The notes under the pieces: generated by a model
The model's input: the letters and a program-made list of their open reading frames with translations, nothing else
Database searches by the model: none
What the model was told of the DNA's origin: nothing
Virus record (IMG/VR): IMGVR_UViG_3300008261_000231
Span: 1 to 24,435 of that record
Strand: one strand, 5' to 3'
DNA length: 24,435 nucleotides
Source: a virus
Shown: piece after piece, positions 11,094-20,369 of the stretch
Layout: the number at the start of each line of letters is the position of its first letter
Numbering within the stretch: position 1 is the first letter of the stretch
Made by a program: the position numbers and the translations under genes

Positions 11094-13537
11094 TAGGTGA
11101 TAATTCTCTTATAGACAAACACAGTTCCAGTTGAATCAACAAGACCAGTTGAGTTGTTTAACTTAGGAGCACCTACAGTAATACTACCATCTACTGTTAC
11201 CTTGACAGTTTCACCAAATCTCATTCCGCTTATTGGAAATTCTGGTCTTAGCACAGTATCAAATGTAAATGTAGTTCCTGAACGCTTATAAACATAAACA
11301 GCGCCTCCGCCTACTCCAGGAGCACCTATTACCAAATAATCATCATTGACGTCAATTGATCTACCAAATTCATCTCCTACAGTAGGTGTTGGTGCTTGTA
11401 AGCTGTATATTTCAGACATTCCAGAAGATCCAACGTTGGTTGCATGATAAAGTTTAACAACCCCAGCATTGGCATTGGTTTGATTGTGTTTATACAGCCC
11501 AGCAGCTAGTATCCATTTATTGGCAGCTGAATAGGTCATTGCTAGCACAGCACCGTTGAAATTACCTGTAGTGTAGGGAATATTAATGCTTTGTCCGCTA
11601 CCATAAGGGCTGGCCGTATTTTGACCAAAGTCATATTGATAAGCTAGTCCTACTAGTGTAATATAATTATTGCCTGGTGTTGTAAAATACCAAAAAGCAC
11701 CTGCACTACTTTGATATACATGTTTTCCAACAAAACTATCATTATCTGTTAAATGCACTTCTGAAGACCACCCAGTTAAATCAAGATAGTGAGAAGTCCA
11801 AACATATGTGCCAGAAGTCACTTGATCGTCATAGCTTAAAATGTATGCCTTACCGCTTGAGCTGACTAGATGAAATATTTGATCATCTGTGCTGGTGACA
11901 TCTTTTCTTATATAATGCCCATACGCACCAGCATCAGTAACTGGCGAAGTTAATGTTTGATCTAGTGACCAACTGCCGCCTGATCTTGTATAGACCTCAA
12001 TAGCATCACTGCCAGCCATAACAGCTAAGTCAGGATTAGCAGTAGTATTACCCTTATATACAATACCTACTGCGTTGGCACTGACAACCTTAGCTTCTTG
12101 TGACCAAGTGCTGCCTGACTTGCCAAAAATGTATGTGGCGCTGTTATTGCTGCCTTTAGCAATGATTAAATCGCCATGGTCAGCATCTAAAGCATCACCA
12201 AACAACACGTTAGTAGCTGTTAGATCATCAGTCAATGCATTAATTACAAAGTAATCAGTGTTGAGAACATATGGAGTAAATTGGCTAGTATAGGTCGCTG
12301 GTGAGAAGTATCTCACACGCTTGCCAGTTATAGACATTGTAGTAGAAGCAGCTAATACAGCATCATATGGATCAGCTCGTAATGTTGCCACAGCAGACAT
12401 AGTTGAACTAGCTGTTTTTAACTTGCCCATGTTGGCCTTAGATACTGCAAATGCACTGCTAATAGCAGCACTTAAGGTGCTTCTAATAGTTGTTCCAACA
12501 GTAAAGTTAGCAGCACTGGCAATGGCAGCTGTATATTGCTTGCGCACACCAATTCTTGCTGTTACTCCGCCAATGGTCATAATTAAAGCAATAAAGCCTC
12601 TAAACTGCTCTGCTACAGCACTGGTAAATCTTAAAGTTTGTGCATCAGATATTCCGTTAAACACAAAATTATCTGCATCTTTAACTATTTCTTCGTCAGA
12701 TAATAGATAATAAGTAGTTGCTTCTTTCATTGAACCACGAACATCTAAGGTAATTTTATTTCTGTTTATTATACCTGTAGTTACTGGAATTGTTTTAAGC
12801 AATGTATCAGTGCCACCTACTGATTGATAAAAATAAAAGTTTTGACCAATGTATGGTGATACTGATCTATTGAAATTGATTTCAATGTAGTCATTAACTT
12901 CAGTTCCAGTGTCCCCGTCACTAGGGCTACTAGATGAAATAGCCAATGCTGGATTAGCAGTATAACTAATGTTCTGTGCAGGATTGGTAAAATTTGTGTC
13001 AGAGTCAGTATCAACAACAAATCCTTCACTGACTTCAAATGTATAAGCAGCACCTTCTTCCCAAGCAATACCTAAACTGGCCATGTCAATTCTAACCTGT
13101 GTTTTTTGTCTCAAGGTAAGTGAAGCACCAGTTTGACTTAATGAAATGGCACCACTTGAAACAGGACGTCTTGCGGTAAAACTAACAATGCTAGTGCCAA
13201 ATGCAATTCCATCTCCTGCAATGGTATAACCAACCCATTCTGGGCGAGAATTAAATGTTTCTAATAAAGTCGCCCCTGTTTTAAATGTTACTAATGGAAC
13301 ATTAAAACTAGTCAGACCATCTGGACTTGTTACTACCAATGTAACTTCAGTTTCGTCGCTAGTTGTGGCATTAGAAATACCAATAACATTGCCTCTCATA
13401 TCATCAAAATGATCTAATGCAAACGTCATTGCACCAGTGATATCTACTATAGCTAATTTAAGAGTTGGTTTAATTGCTTTAACAACAAACTTGTTAGTAA
13501 AGATTGATGCCAATGTGGCTGTGGCTTGTTGTATCAT
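11093..13537 (-). CDS. Tail protein with Big_5-like domain, 20-residue repeats and predicted beta-propeller
   Basis: An 814-residue virion protein by position. Residues about 1-195 are unassigned. Residues about 199-307 form a Big_5/SbsA-type Ig-like domain (S-P-x-D-G-D-T-G, I-E-I-N-F-N-R-S-V, T-T-Y-Y-L-L). About 335-414 are four copies of the same 20-residue Ala/Ser repeat as in the 1056-residue protein. From about 425 to the end it resembles an FG-GAP/integrin-type beta-propeller: G-D-L-I-I-A-K-G, D-E-F-G-R-S-I-D-V-N-D-D-Y-L-V-I-G-A-P, G-A-V-Y-V-Y-K-R and F-G-E-T-V...V-G-A-P. About 390 residues would suit seven blades. It starts three bases after the J-like gene and is probably a tip-associated adhesin or side fibre. 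Confidence 0.8.
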   Translation of the reverse strand: MIQQATATLASIFTNKFVVKAIKPTLKLAIVDITGAMTFALDHFDDMRGNVIGISNATTSDETEVTLVVTSPDGLTSFNVPLVTFKTGATLLETFNSRPEWVGYTIAGDGIAFGTSIVSFTARRPVSSGAISLSQTGASLTLRQKTQVRIDMASLGIAWEEGAAYTFEVSEGFVVDTDSDTNFTNPAQNISYTANPALAISSSSPSDGDTGTEVNDYIEINFNRSVSPYIGQNFYFYQSVGGTDTLLKTIPVTTGIINRNKITLDVRGSMKEATTYYLLSDEEIVKDADNFVFNGISDAQTLRFTSAVAEQFRGFIALIMTIGGVTARIGVRKQYTAAIASAANFTVGTTIRSTLSAAISSAFAVSKANMGKLKTASSTMSAVATLRADPYDAVLAASTTMSITGKRVRYFSPATYTSQFTPYVLNTDYFVINALTDDLTATNVLFGDALDADHGDLIIAKGSNNSATYIFGKSGSTWSQEAKVVSANAVGIVYKGNTTANPDLAVMAGSDAIEVYTRSGGSWSLDQTLTSPVTDAGAYGHYIRKDVTSTDDQIFHLVSSSGKAYILSYDDQVTSGTYVWTSHYLDLTGWSSEVHLTDNDSFVGKHVYQSSAGAFWYFTTPGNNYITLVGLAYQYDFGQNTASPYGSGQSINIPYTTGNFNGAVLAMTYSAANKWILAAGLYKHNQTNANAGVVKLYHATNVGSSGMSEIYSLQAPTPTVGDEFGRSIDVNDDYLVIGAPGVGGGAVYVYKRSGTTFTFDTVLRPEFPISGMRFGETVKVTVDGSITVGAPKLNNSTGLVDSTGTVFVYKRIIT

Positions 13538-13540
13538 TGT

Positions 13541-16500
13541 TTAATATCCTGTTTGAATTGACACTGCTGGGTCTGTAGCTGAAACTTGTTTTACTACTCT
13601 TCCTGTAGAATCTTTAATTGTAACTGTGCCATTGCCTTTCTTTACAGATCTATCATATGGCATGATGAATCCTGTTTCGTTGATTGCACTTGATCTTATT
13701 GGAGCAAAGGTGTTTGCATCAGGACCACTATCTACAGTCCAGCGAACAGTTGAACTATCAGTGATAGCTGCATTACCATAAAGGCCACAGGCTTCCTTGA
13801 CACAGTTAGCAGACATATTTAAGTAGTAGGTAATACCCTTGGTAAAATCTTCAGTGACATTTACTATTAAATTGTTACCATCAACCCAAACAAGCTCGCT
13901 GACTTTCTGTGCAGCAAATGTGTGTGCGAGATTGATAGTTTGATAGGTTATGCCAAGACTATTTTTAATTGTAATAGTGCCTGTTGTCTGCAGTGTAATT
14001 GGTTGATTAAACACCAATGTGATATATGACTGTGGAAACACCTTGGTATGCTGAGGAGTCGTAGTTGTTGGAAACTTACTTTCAGTAATGTATCTAACCA
14101 ACTCTAAAGCTCTACAATCACTTGGTGCAACGGCTAATGGTCTTGCTACAGGAACAATTGGACTTGGCGGAATGCCAGTGTGAAAATTCCAAGTAGTTGG
14201 CTGTGTAATAGCTGGACTTGAACATCCACCGTAGGTAACAATGCCAGCATCCATTAGCACATAATAATCAACATAGAGATCTCTATTTGCAAATGGAATT
14301 TTGATCAAGTCATTGTCAATGGTAATTGTGCTGGCAGCTTTAGTTTCAACTAGCGTGCCATCACTTTTGTATAATTTAATTGAACCACTGCCCTTAGTAG
14401 GTGCAGAATATAGTGGTTCTGGATCAACAATTCTAAACCACATGTCACCTTCGTGAGGTGCTTTGTCAGTAATAGCTTGACTTAGTGCAATCTTATGAGT
14501 TTCTCTATCATATGGAAAGTAAGATAGCTCTAATACACAAGGTCCGGCACAATCTTCAACTGCGCTACTAGGAACCCAAGCAGTGCCATTCCACATGAGT
14601 GTATCGCAAACAGCAGGTTCAACAGTGCTGGTATCAACATCAGTTAGACCATCAAGCAGACCACTTCCTGAAACTACTAGAGTTCCTCCGCTGGCTTGCC
14701 CAACTAGATCAACGCCTGTAACATCGCTGAATATACTAAAGATCTTATCAAATAAACCTCCAGCAGCTGAATCACCACCAAACAGTTTATCTAAATTATT
14801 CAACAAAGTCAATAGACCAAGACCCATCAACTGACCGCCAACACTTACAGGGTCATCGCTGACTGTATCAGCAACCACAGTTGGACGATATTCAACTAGC
14901 CCGCTTGGGTCACTGTAAGGGCCATTAGATACATTATTAACACCGCGAACCTTGACATAAAAGTCACCTTGACCCAAACCACTATAGGTATAGCTGACTG
15001 TGAGATTTTCAGTAAGTAAGGTTCCATCTGTATTTTGACTTCTACCTATTAAAATATAGGTTCTTGAGCTGTCATTGCCAACGCCTACATCAAAGGTAAT
15101 CCAATATTCAATGCTATCAACAATACCACTAGGCACTTGAGTTTCGATGACAATTTTAGGAACATTGGCTTGTTCTGTTTTAGTTACTGTAGGTGTATCT
15201 GGTTTGCCAATAGCGCCAATGGTTAAAATACCATCGTCAGATTCTACAGCATATTCTTCTATGTCATAGTCATAGACAGCTGCATCATATTCTAAGCAGG
15301 TAAAGTCCAAAACTATTTGACCACTATCGCCTTCACTTTGTGTTACTGTAACAATGCGGAACAGCTTGTTGGTAAATCCATAGATGCTGCTGGTAACATC
15401 AATAACATCTCCAGCATTTAATAAAATATAACTGTAGTCCGCTTGGAATGTAATAATCTTATCAACGCGGCTTTGTTTAAGTTGTTGTAGGCCAATCTTT
15501 GCAGCCACTACCTGTTTATTGGTAAATGGCAAATTGATCTGCACAGAATTTAATGGTTCATTGGCAAACAACTCACCTGATGGTATGCTGATCTTGACAA
15601 AATCCGTCTTGTCAAGAATATTTGTATTTTGATATCTGACATCAGCTACATTGTTTAATTGTGTTAGACTTGTGCCGCTAATGCTGATATTGCCAATAAT
15701 ATTACTGTCATCAAAACTGGCTATACTGCTTTCAGCTTTGTTGATTACAGTTTCCCAACGTCCTGTGTGAATATCATAGGTTAGCCAACTACTACCAGCT
15801 TCAGCTAATGCCTGCATGTTGGTTAGCACATCAGTGGCAGTATCTACTAAACCATTGACAGTTATAGTGCTGGTAACTGTTGAGTTAGCGAGATTTGTAT
15901 AACTAAATCCTGTTGTGCAAAATGAATTCAGTGCTGTTAGACTTGTGGTGTTTATTTCACTGGCGTCAATACCCGCACCATACACTGTATTGGTCATGTA
16001 GTCATACAATACATCACCAGGTAAAGTCATTGAGCTAGTCACTTGGAATACACAATCAGGTAATCCGCCAACGCCGCTGTCTTTGTTATAAGTTACCTCA
16101 ACAATAGCATAGCATAGGTCTTCCATGCTGTGTGTTAATGAACTCCACCCAGGCATAGTAGTAAAAGGACTTGGTGTTGTTCCTGAATAACCTGAGGGTT
16201 GAATGCCTGTTTGATCGCAGTAGAAATATACCTTGACTAAATCACGTAGGCTAATGTCTTGATTGCCGCTTGAATCAACTGTGTAATTGACCGTAACACC
16301 GTCAGTTTTAAATATCACACGATTACCGTTGATATAAACATTTTGCCAAGTATAACTAGTAGCACCACTGGTTGATAATTTTGTGCCTGTAAGTTCTGCC
16401 AATGTAAGGCAGTAGGTCATTTTCTTATAATCACCTGCTAACTGCACATCAGTGATGTAACCGCCAAAGTATGCTTGACCGTAAAGAACTGGAATACGAT

Positions 16501-16681
16501 TATCTGTGCTGGGTTCTAGTTGAATCCTAACACCTTTATCTACAATTTCTTTACTGCCTGTTGATGATTCAGTTGATTTGTAAAGTAGTCTAGCAGCATA
16601 GCCAAGCAAGGCCGTTTTAGCTAGACTTGCTCCAATGCTCTTACCTGACAGCCAACTCCACGCTGTTTTAAAAAAATCCAT
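13541..16681 (-). CDS. J: J-like tail tip (host specificity) protein
   Basis: A 1046-residue central tip protein that would cap the distal tail tube and contact the host. Residues about 45-480 form the conserved hub part (R-I-P-V-L-Y-G-Q-A-Y-F-G-G near 62-74; Y-D-Y-M-T-N-T-V-Y-G-A-G-I near 226-238; A-D-Y-S-Y-I-L-L-N-A-G-D-V-I near 414-427). One fibronectin III-like domain follows at about 495-600, then a D-G-L-T-D-V...W-N-G-T-A-W-V motif at 677-703. Big_5-like domains span about 716-837 and 858-985. A third begins near 990 and stops after 55 residues, apparently cut short. Compared with lambda, no separate K (NlpC/P60) or I gene precedes it. It overlaps the upstream gene by one base. Confidence 0.88.
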   Translation of the reverse strand: MDFFKTAWSWLSGKSIGASLAKTALLGYAARLLYKSTESSTGSKEIVDKGVRIQLEPSTDNRIPVLYGQAYFGGYITDVQLAGDYKKMTYCLTLAELTGTKLSTSGATSYTWQNVYINGNRVIFKTDGVTVNYTVDSSGNQDISLRDLVKVYFYCDQTGIQPSGYSGTTPSPFTTMPGWSSLTHSMEDLCYAIVEVTYNKDSGVGGLPDCVFQVTSSMTLPGDVLYDYMTNTVYGAGIDASEINTTSLTALNSFCTTGFSYTNLANSTVTSTITVNGLVDTATDVLTNMQALAEAGSSWLTYDIHTGRWETVINKAESSIASFDDSNIIGNISISGTSLTQLNNVADVRYQNTNILDKTDFVKISIPSGELFANEPLNSVQINLPFTNKQVVAAKIGLQQLKQSRVDKIITFQADYSYILLNAGDVIDVTSSIYGFTNKLFRIVTVTQSEGDSGQIVLDFTCLEYDAAVYDYDIEEYAVESDDGILTIGAIGKPDTPTVTKTEQANVPKIVIETQVPSGIVDSIEYWITFDVGVGNDSSRTYILIGRSQNTDGTLLTENLTVSYTYSGLGQGDFYVKVRGVNNVSNGPYSDPSGLVEYRPTVVADTVSDDPVSVGGQLMGLGLLTLLNNLDKLFGGDSAAGGLFDKIFSIFSDVTGVDLVGQASGGTLVVSGSGLLDGLTDVDTSTVEPAVCDTLMWNGTAWVPSSAVEDCAGPCVLELSYFPYDRETHKIALSQAITDKAPHEGDMWFRIVDPEPLYSAPTKGSGSIKLYKSDGTLVETKAASTITIDNDLIKIPFANRDLYVDYYVLMDAGIVTYGGCSSPAITQPTTWNFHTGIPPSPIVPVARPLAVAPSDCRALELVRYITESKFPTTTTPQHTKVFPQSYITLVFNQPITLQTTGTITIKNSLGITYQTINLAHTFAAQKVSELVWVDGNNLIVNVTEDFTKGITYYLNMSANCVKEACGLYGNAAITDSSTVRWTVDSGPDANTFAPIRSSAINETGFIMPYDRSVKKGNGTVTIKDSTGRVVKQVSATDPAVSIQTGY

Positions 16682-17244
16682 TATGGTGCTCCAAAGTTAA
16701 AATTGCTATTGGCTAATGCCTGCACCCTTGACATGTCTTGAACGCCTGGGAAATCTGCTTGATTAGTTCTTCTACCACTGATTTTGTTGGATAAAATCTC
16801 AACAGGACTATTACAAGCCAGTGTGATGGTTGATGTAGCTATACCAGATCCGCTATCAAAATCATCACTAATTGAATAGTTGGTCACAATGCCTTTGAAG
16901 TGCAACTGTGTATTACTAGAACCAATGCTTAATGGTTGATGTGTAGTTGAATTAAAGTAAGCTCTGTAGATCCAAATATTACTACCTTTGATTTCTTCAT
17001 TTAGGATATCTGTAATGCTGTTAGTTGGCACACCACTGAGCTCAACAGTTAAATCACTGTTACTAGGTTTAAGTTCGCTGGGTATGCTGGACACTGACAA
17101 TAGATTACCAATGTTAGTGTAGGTATTGCCATCAAATGACAGGGGAATATGATAGTCACTGACATAGGCAGTAGAAAAGTTAGGCACCGCCCACTTTAAA
17201 ATTATAGCTGTTTCTAATGAACTATAGCTAGTTAAATCAATCAT
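16681..17244 (-). CDS. Distal minor tail protein (lambda gpL position)
   Basis: A 187-residue protein between the tape-measure-proximal gene and J, the place of lambda gpL. It is beta-rich (I-P-L-S-F-D-G-N-T-Y, N-S-D-L-T-V-E-L-S-G-V, W-I-Y-R-A-Y-F-N) and ends with G-R-R-T-N-Q-A-D-F-P-G-V-Q-D-M-S...F-N-F-G-A-P. The G-x-R-T-N...D and terminal W/F-G elements are typical of small tail-tip hub proteins. No Cys cluster for the Fe-S centre of lambda gpL is seen; only one Cys is present. ATGA overlap with the upstream gene and TAATG overlap with J show strict translational coupling. Confidence 0.7.
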   Translation of the reverse strand: MIDLTSYSSLETAIILKWAVPNFSTAYVSDYHIPLSFDGNTYTNIGNLLSVSSIPSELKPSNSDLTVELSGVPTNSITDILNEEIKGSNIWIYRAYFNSTTHQPLSIGSSNTQLHFKGIVTNYSISDDFDSGSGIATSTITLACNSPVEILSNKISGRRTNQADFPGVQDMSRVQALANSNFNFGAP

Positions 17245-17858
17245 ACCATGCTCTCATAAAAGACAAAAGCGCCGGACCAACTGACTTGATCTCTGGCAAA
17301 TAATTCCCACTGTGGAAATTCTGTGCAGATCACATTCCAATTACAATCAGGGCCAACACGTAGGCTAACACCACTGGCAGTATTATCTAATACAGGTCTA
17401 TGTAATGTAACTGTGTTTGAATTATATGCAACATCAGCAGCCACAGTATAAACATGACCACTGGCACCTAACTGAATAAAATCACCAGCACGGAACTTGT
17501 AACCACTTGAAGTTGTTGGACTTGTAGTCAAGGTGATTGAATTACTGCCTGTAATAATGCTGGCTACAAAACCAGTGTAATTTACACTATTGCCTTGATA
17601 CTTGCTGATCCAACTGTGTCCTGAACTGTTAATTGAGATTGATGCCACAGTGGTTCTTCCTAGTTTTTCACTTGGGCTTATGTAAGGACGCAGTTCAGTC
17701 CAACTGATGCCATCAGGAACTCTAACAGTAAATTTCCAAATACCTGCACCACGACTGACAGCACGCACAGTTTGATTTCTTGTTATTGTCTGTCCTACTA
17801 TATCTTGTCTATCAATACTGATTGATTCAGCACGATCTATAATCCATTGGAAACTCAT
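17241..17858 (-). CDS. Distal tail protein (lambda gpM position)
   Basis: A 205-residue protein directly after the tape measure. It is rich in beta segments with Trp and Ser (F-Q-W-I-I-D-R-A-E-S at the start; V-S-R-G-A-G-I-W-K-F-T-V-R-V-P at about 33-47; W-S-G-A-F-V-F-Y-E-S-M at the end). The R-x-Q-x...W-x-F-x-V pattern is like proteins that form the first distal ring under the tape measure. The assignment rests mainly on order: H, this gene, L-like, J. It overlaps the tape measure stop by one base. Confidence 0.68.
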   Translation of the reverse strand: MSFQWIIDRAESISIDRQDIVGQTITRNQTVRAVSRGAGIWKFTVRVPDGISWTELRPYISPSEKLGRTTVASISINSSGHSWISKYQGNSVNYTGFVASIITGSNSITLTTSPTTSSGYKFRAGDFIQLGASGHVYTVAADVAYNSNTVTLHRPVLDNTASGVSLRVGPDCNWNVICTEFPQWELFARDQVSWSGAFVFYESMV

Positions 17859-20044
17859 TATCTTGCTCCTGGTAAAGTTCTACGACCTTGTTCTGCTACT
17901 GCGTGTAGGAATGTGGGATCTTGTGCCAACATTTGTTTAAAGCTCATCGCATCTACAGCGTTGATATTATATGTCACTGAAGTGCTGCCTAGTTGATTAT
18001 TAGGAGTCACTGTTCTTCCAGCAGCTCCACTTAGTAATTCTGGACCACGCTCGCCAACTATAACTGGGCCATTAGTTGGAATAATGCCGCCATTGGCAAA
18101 TCCCAACAGTTTCTTGCCTGCTGTAAATATGGAACCTAGCAATCCACCACCGTTTTGGTTTGGAGTGAATAAATTAGACAACAATTGACGAATTTGACTG
18201 CGTAGTAATTGAGCTGTGATGTCACTTAGAAGCCCTTTGAAACTGGTTTTGCCAGTCTGTGCCAAGGTGACAAATGCGTCTTCAATACCTTTAGTTAGTG
18301 TGCCAAATAACTGCTGTGCTTGTGTAGCTGCGTTGTCTGCTTCTCTTACATAGGTCTTGAATGCCTGCTCCCAACCATAGGCAAATGTTCTTGATTGATC
18401 AGATAAGAATTGATTGATAGCGATAGCTGTTTTGCCATTGTCTATAATTTGTTTAAAAGGTTCAGCTGTTAAAATCTTTTCAGCTTCTGGTGATAATTTG
18501 AATTGGCTGAATGCTTGTTTTAATGAACTGCCATAATCCATTACACCATTTTTAAGATTTGTAGTTCTGGACAGTAATTCTGCTCTCAAATTGCCAATGG
18601 ATTTAAGTTGTTCTTCTGCGGCAATTTCTTCATTAATGCCCATGATGCGGCTATTTTCAAACTTCATCTGTGCATCAAACATAGACTTACGTTGGCCCGC
18701 ATCTAAACTAACAATTGACTGCAATTGCTTTAATAAATCACGCTCACGTGCAAAATTAGTTAAACGTTCATCACTGGCTGCTTTTTCTTTTACAGCACGG
18801 TCATCAATACCTTTAAGTGTTTCAGCTAGGAAAGTTCTTTGTGTGGCTTGGCTAGTTTTGTCTAGTGCATCAAAAGCTGCCTGAGCATCTGCCTTGGCTT
18901 TGTCAGCGTCTTGTTGAATCTTGGCCTTGGCAGCTTCAGCATTCTTTTGATCTTCAGTTAAACTCAATCCTGCTAGATCAATATTATACTTGTCCTGAGC
19001 AATTTTAAATCCACGCTCTAATTCGCCTGTGCTCTTGCTGATTGCTGTTCTTTGTTTTGCTAATACATCAAGGTATCCGCTTTGATCTGCAACAGTTTTT
19101 GGTTTTTCTATTTCTTTGTTTAAATCTTTAGTAGCTTCAGCAGCATCACCAGTTAAACCTACATAAGCAGCAACACCAGCGGCTGCACTGGCTAATGCAA
19201 TTCCTAAACGAATTAATGGATTTTTAGCGACTACACTATTCAATACGCCAAATGCTGTTGAAAGTTTAAGAATAGCGTTGGCTGTGCTAGCTGCTGTAAT
19301 TGTAACCAACGCAGCACCAAGAAGTCTAAAACTTGTAACCAGTGTGTCAGTTTGAATGTTTAAATCTTTAATAATTCTAAACAATGGCTCAAATGCCTGC
19401 GCAAAAGCCATTTTGATTTGATTAGTAATACTTAAAATTTTATCAAATGCAGCTCCAGCAGTTTCTAATGCAGGAGCATACTTTTCAGCTTCAACTCTTG
19501 CAGCTTGTTCTTGAGCAATTAATTTAGTTAGATCAACACCTATCAATGCTTTGCCAAAGAACTCAGTGGCCAATGCATTACGCTGCATGGCATCTGGAAT
19601 ATTGCTTAGACTAGTTAATAGTTTTTCTCTAATTTCACTCTGACTTAAATTTCCCAAGTCAGTCATTGACACACCTAACTTGGCGAAGCTGCCAACAGCC
19701 TTCATGTTGCCGTTATTGGCATCATCTACTGCATTGCTTAAACGCTGTAGAGCTTGTCCTACATTGTCAGCCTTACCACCACTGGCTTGTAATGCTGTTT
19801 GAAATGCTAGAACTTCAGCAGTGGCTAGACCATTAGCATCAGCTATGTCTGTGATCTCATCAGCAAAGCGAGCAACAGTAGCACCCAAGGCGATCAATGT
19901 GCCACCTAGTGCTGTTGCAGCAATATTCATCTTGCTAAAGCTGTCTGAGAATTTGCCCTGTATGCTTTCTATTTTTGTGCCAAGACGATCCAGAGCCTGT
20001 ATTGCTGGATTGGTATTGGCGGTTACTTGGACGTCAATTGTCAT
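17858..20044 (-). CDS. Tape measure protein
   Basis: A 728-residue protein setting tail length and entering the tube. Mainly helical N-terminus with hydrophobic segments at about 40-60 and 240-300 (G-I-A-L-A-S-A-A-A-G-V-A-A-Y), a Lys/Ala/Glu-rich coiled-coil middle (about 310-480), then a lambda-type C-terminal region (S-F-K-G-L-L-S-D-I-T-A-Q-L-L-R-S-Q-I) followed by F-A-N-G-G-I-I-P...V-G-E-R-G-P-E-L-L. The last motif is a hallmark of tape measure proteins. At the usual 0.15 nm per residue the tail would be near 110 nm. There are no visible lysozyme or peptidase motifs. It starts one base after the gp10-like gene. Confidence 0.93.
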   Translation of the reverse strand: MTIDVQVTANTNPAIQALDRLGTKIESIQGKFSDSFSKMNIAATALGGTLIALGATVARFADEITDIADANGLATAEVLAFQTALQASGGKADNVGQALQRLSNAVDDANNGNMKAVGSFAKLGVSMTDLGNLSQSEIREKLLTSLSNIPDAMQRNALATEFFGKALIGVDLTKLIAQEQAARVEAEKYAPALETAGAAFDKILSITNQIKMAFAQAFEPLFRIIKDLNIQTDTLVTSFRLLGAALVTITAASTANAILKLSTAFGVLNSVVAKNPLIRLGIALASAAAGVAAYVGLTGDAAEATKDLNKEIEKPKTVADQSGYLDVLAKQRTAISKSTGELERGFKIAQDKYNIDLAGLSLTEDQKNAEAAKAKIQQDADKAKADAQAAFDALDKTSQATQRTFLAETLKGIDDRAVKEKAASDERLTNFARERDLLKQLQSIVSLDAGQRKSMFDAQMKFENSRIMGINEEIAAEEQLKSIGNLRAELLSRTTNLKNGVMDYGSSLKQAFSQFKLSPEAEKILTAEPFKQIIDNGKTAIAINQFLSDQSRTFAYGWEQAFKTYVREADNAATQAQQLFGTLTKGIEDAFVTLAQTGKTSFKGLLSDITAQLLRSQIRQLLSNLFTPNQNGGGLLGSIFTAGKKLLGFANGGIIPTNGPVIVGERGPELLSGAAGRTVTPNNQLGSTSVTYNINAVDAMSFKQMLAQDPTFLHAVAEQGRRTLPGAR

Positions 20045-20045
20045 A

Positions 20046-20369
20046 TTATTTTCCTGTTATCTGGCGAACACGAGTTCTAATAAACTGTTCTGTTGGCTTG
20101 CTCATACCTTGGGGAGCCTGTTTGCTACCACGCATACCTTTATTAGTCATATGACGACCTTTGTCAAGAACTTCAGCATAGTCATACCGTGCGTGAATAG
20201 TCTTGCCTTGTAGGCTAGTGTTACGTCGTGCAGCACCAGTATCAATAGGTGTGATGCGTTTGAAATATTGATAAGCTTCAGTAGGAACCTTGGCTAATTC
20301 AGTTTGAACACGTTTTAATTGATCCAGTGTGGTTTTTGCATTAAACTTGATGTCAAATTGTATGCTCAT
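20046..20369 (-). CDS. HK97 gp10-like tail/neck completion protein
   Basis: A 107-residue protein with I-T-P-I-D-T-G-A-A-R-R-N-T and I-H-A-R-Y-D-Y-A-E-V-L-D-K-G-R, the signature of the HK97 gp10 family, which acts in head-tail joining or tail completion. In most lambda/HK97-type phages the gene is next to the head-tail connectors. Here it stands between the chaperone pair and the tape measure. The ATG overlaps the stop of the T part as ATGA. A basic, Gly/Lys-rich loop (about residues 70-90) follows the core. Confidence 0.78.
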   Translation of the reverse strand: MSIQFDIKFNAKTTLDQLKRVQTELAKVPTEAYQYFKRITPIDTGAARRNTSLQGKTIHARYDYAEVLDKGRHMTNKGMRGSKQAPQGMSKPTEQFIRTRVRQITGK

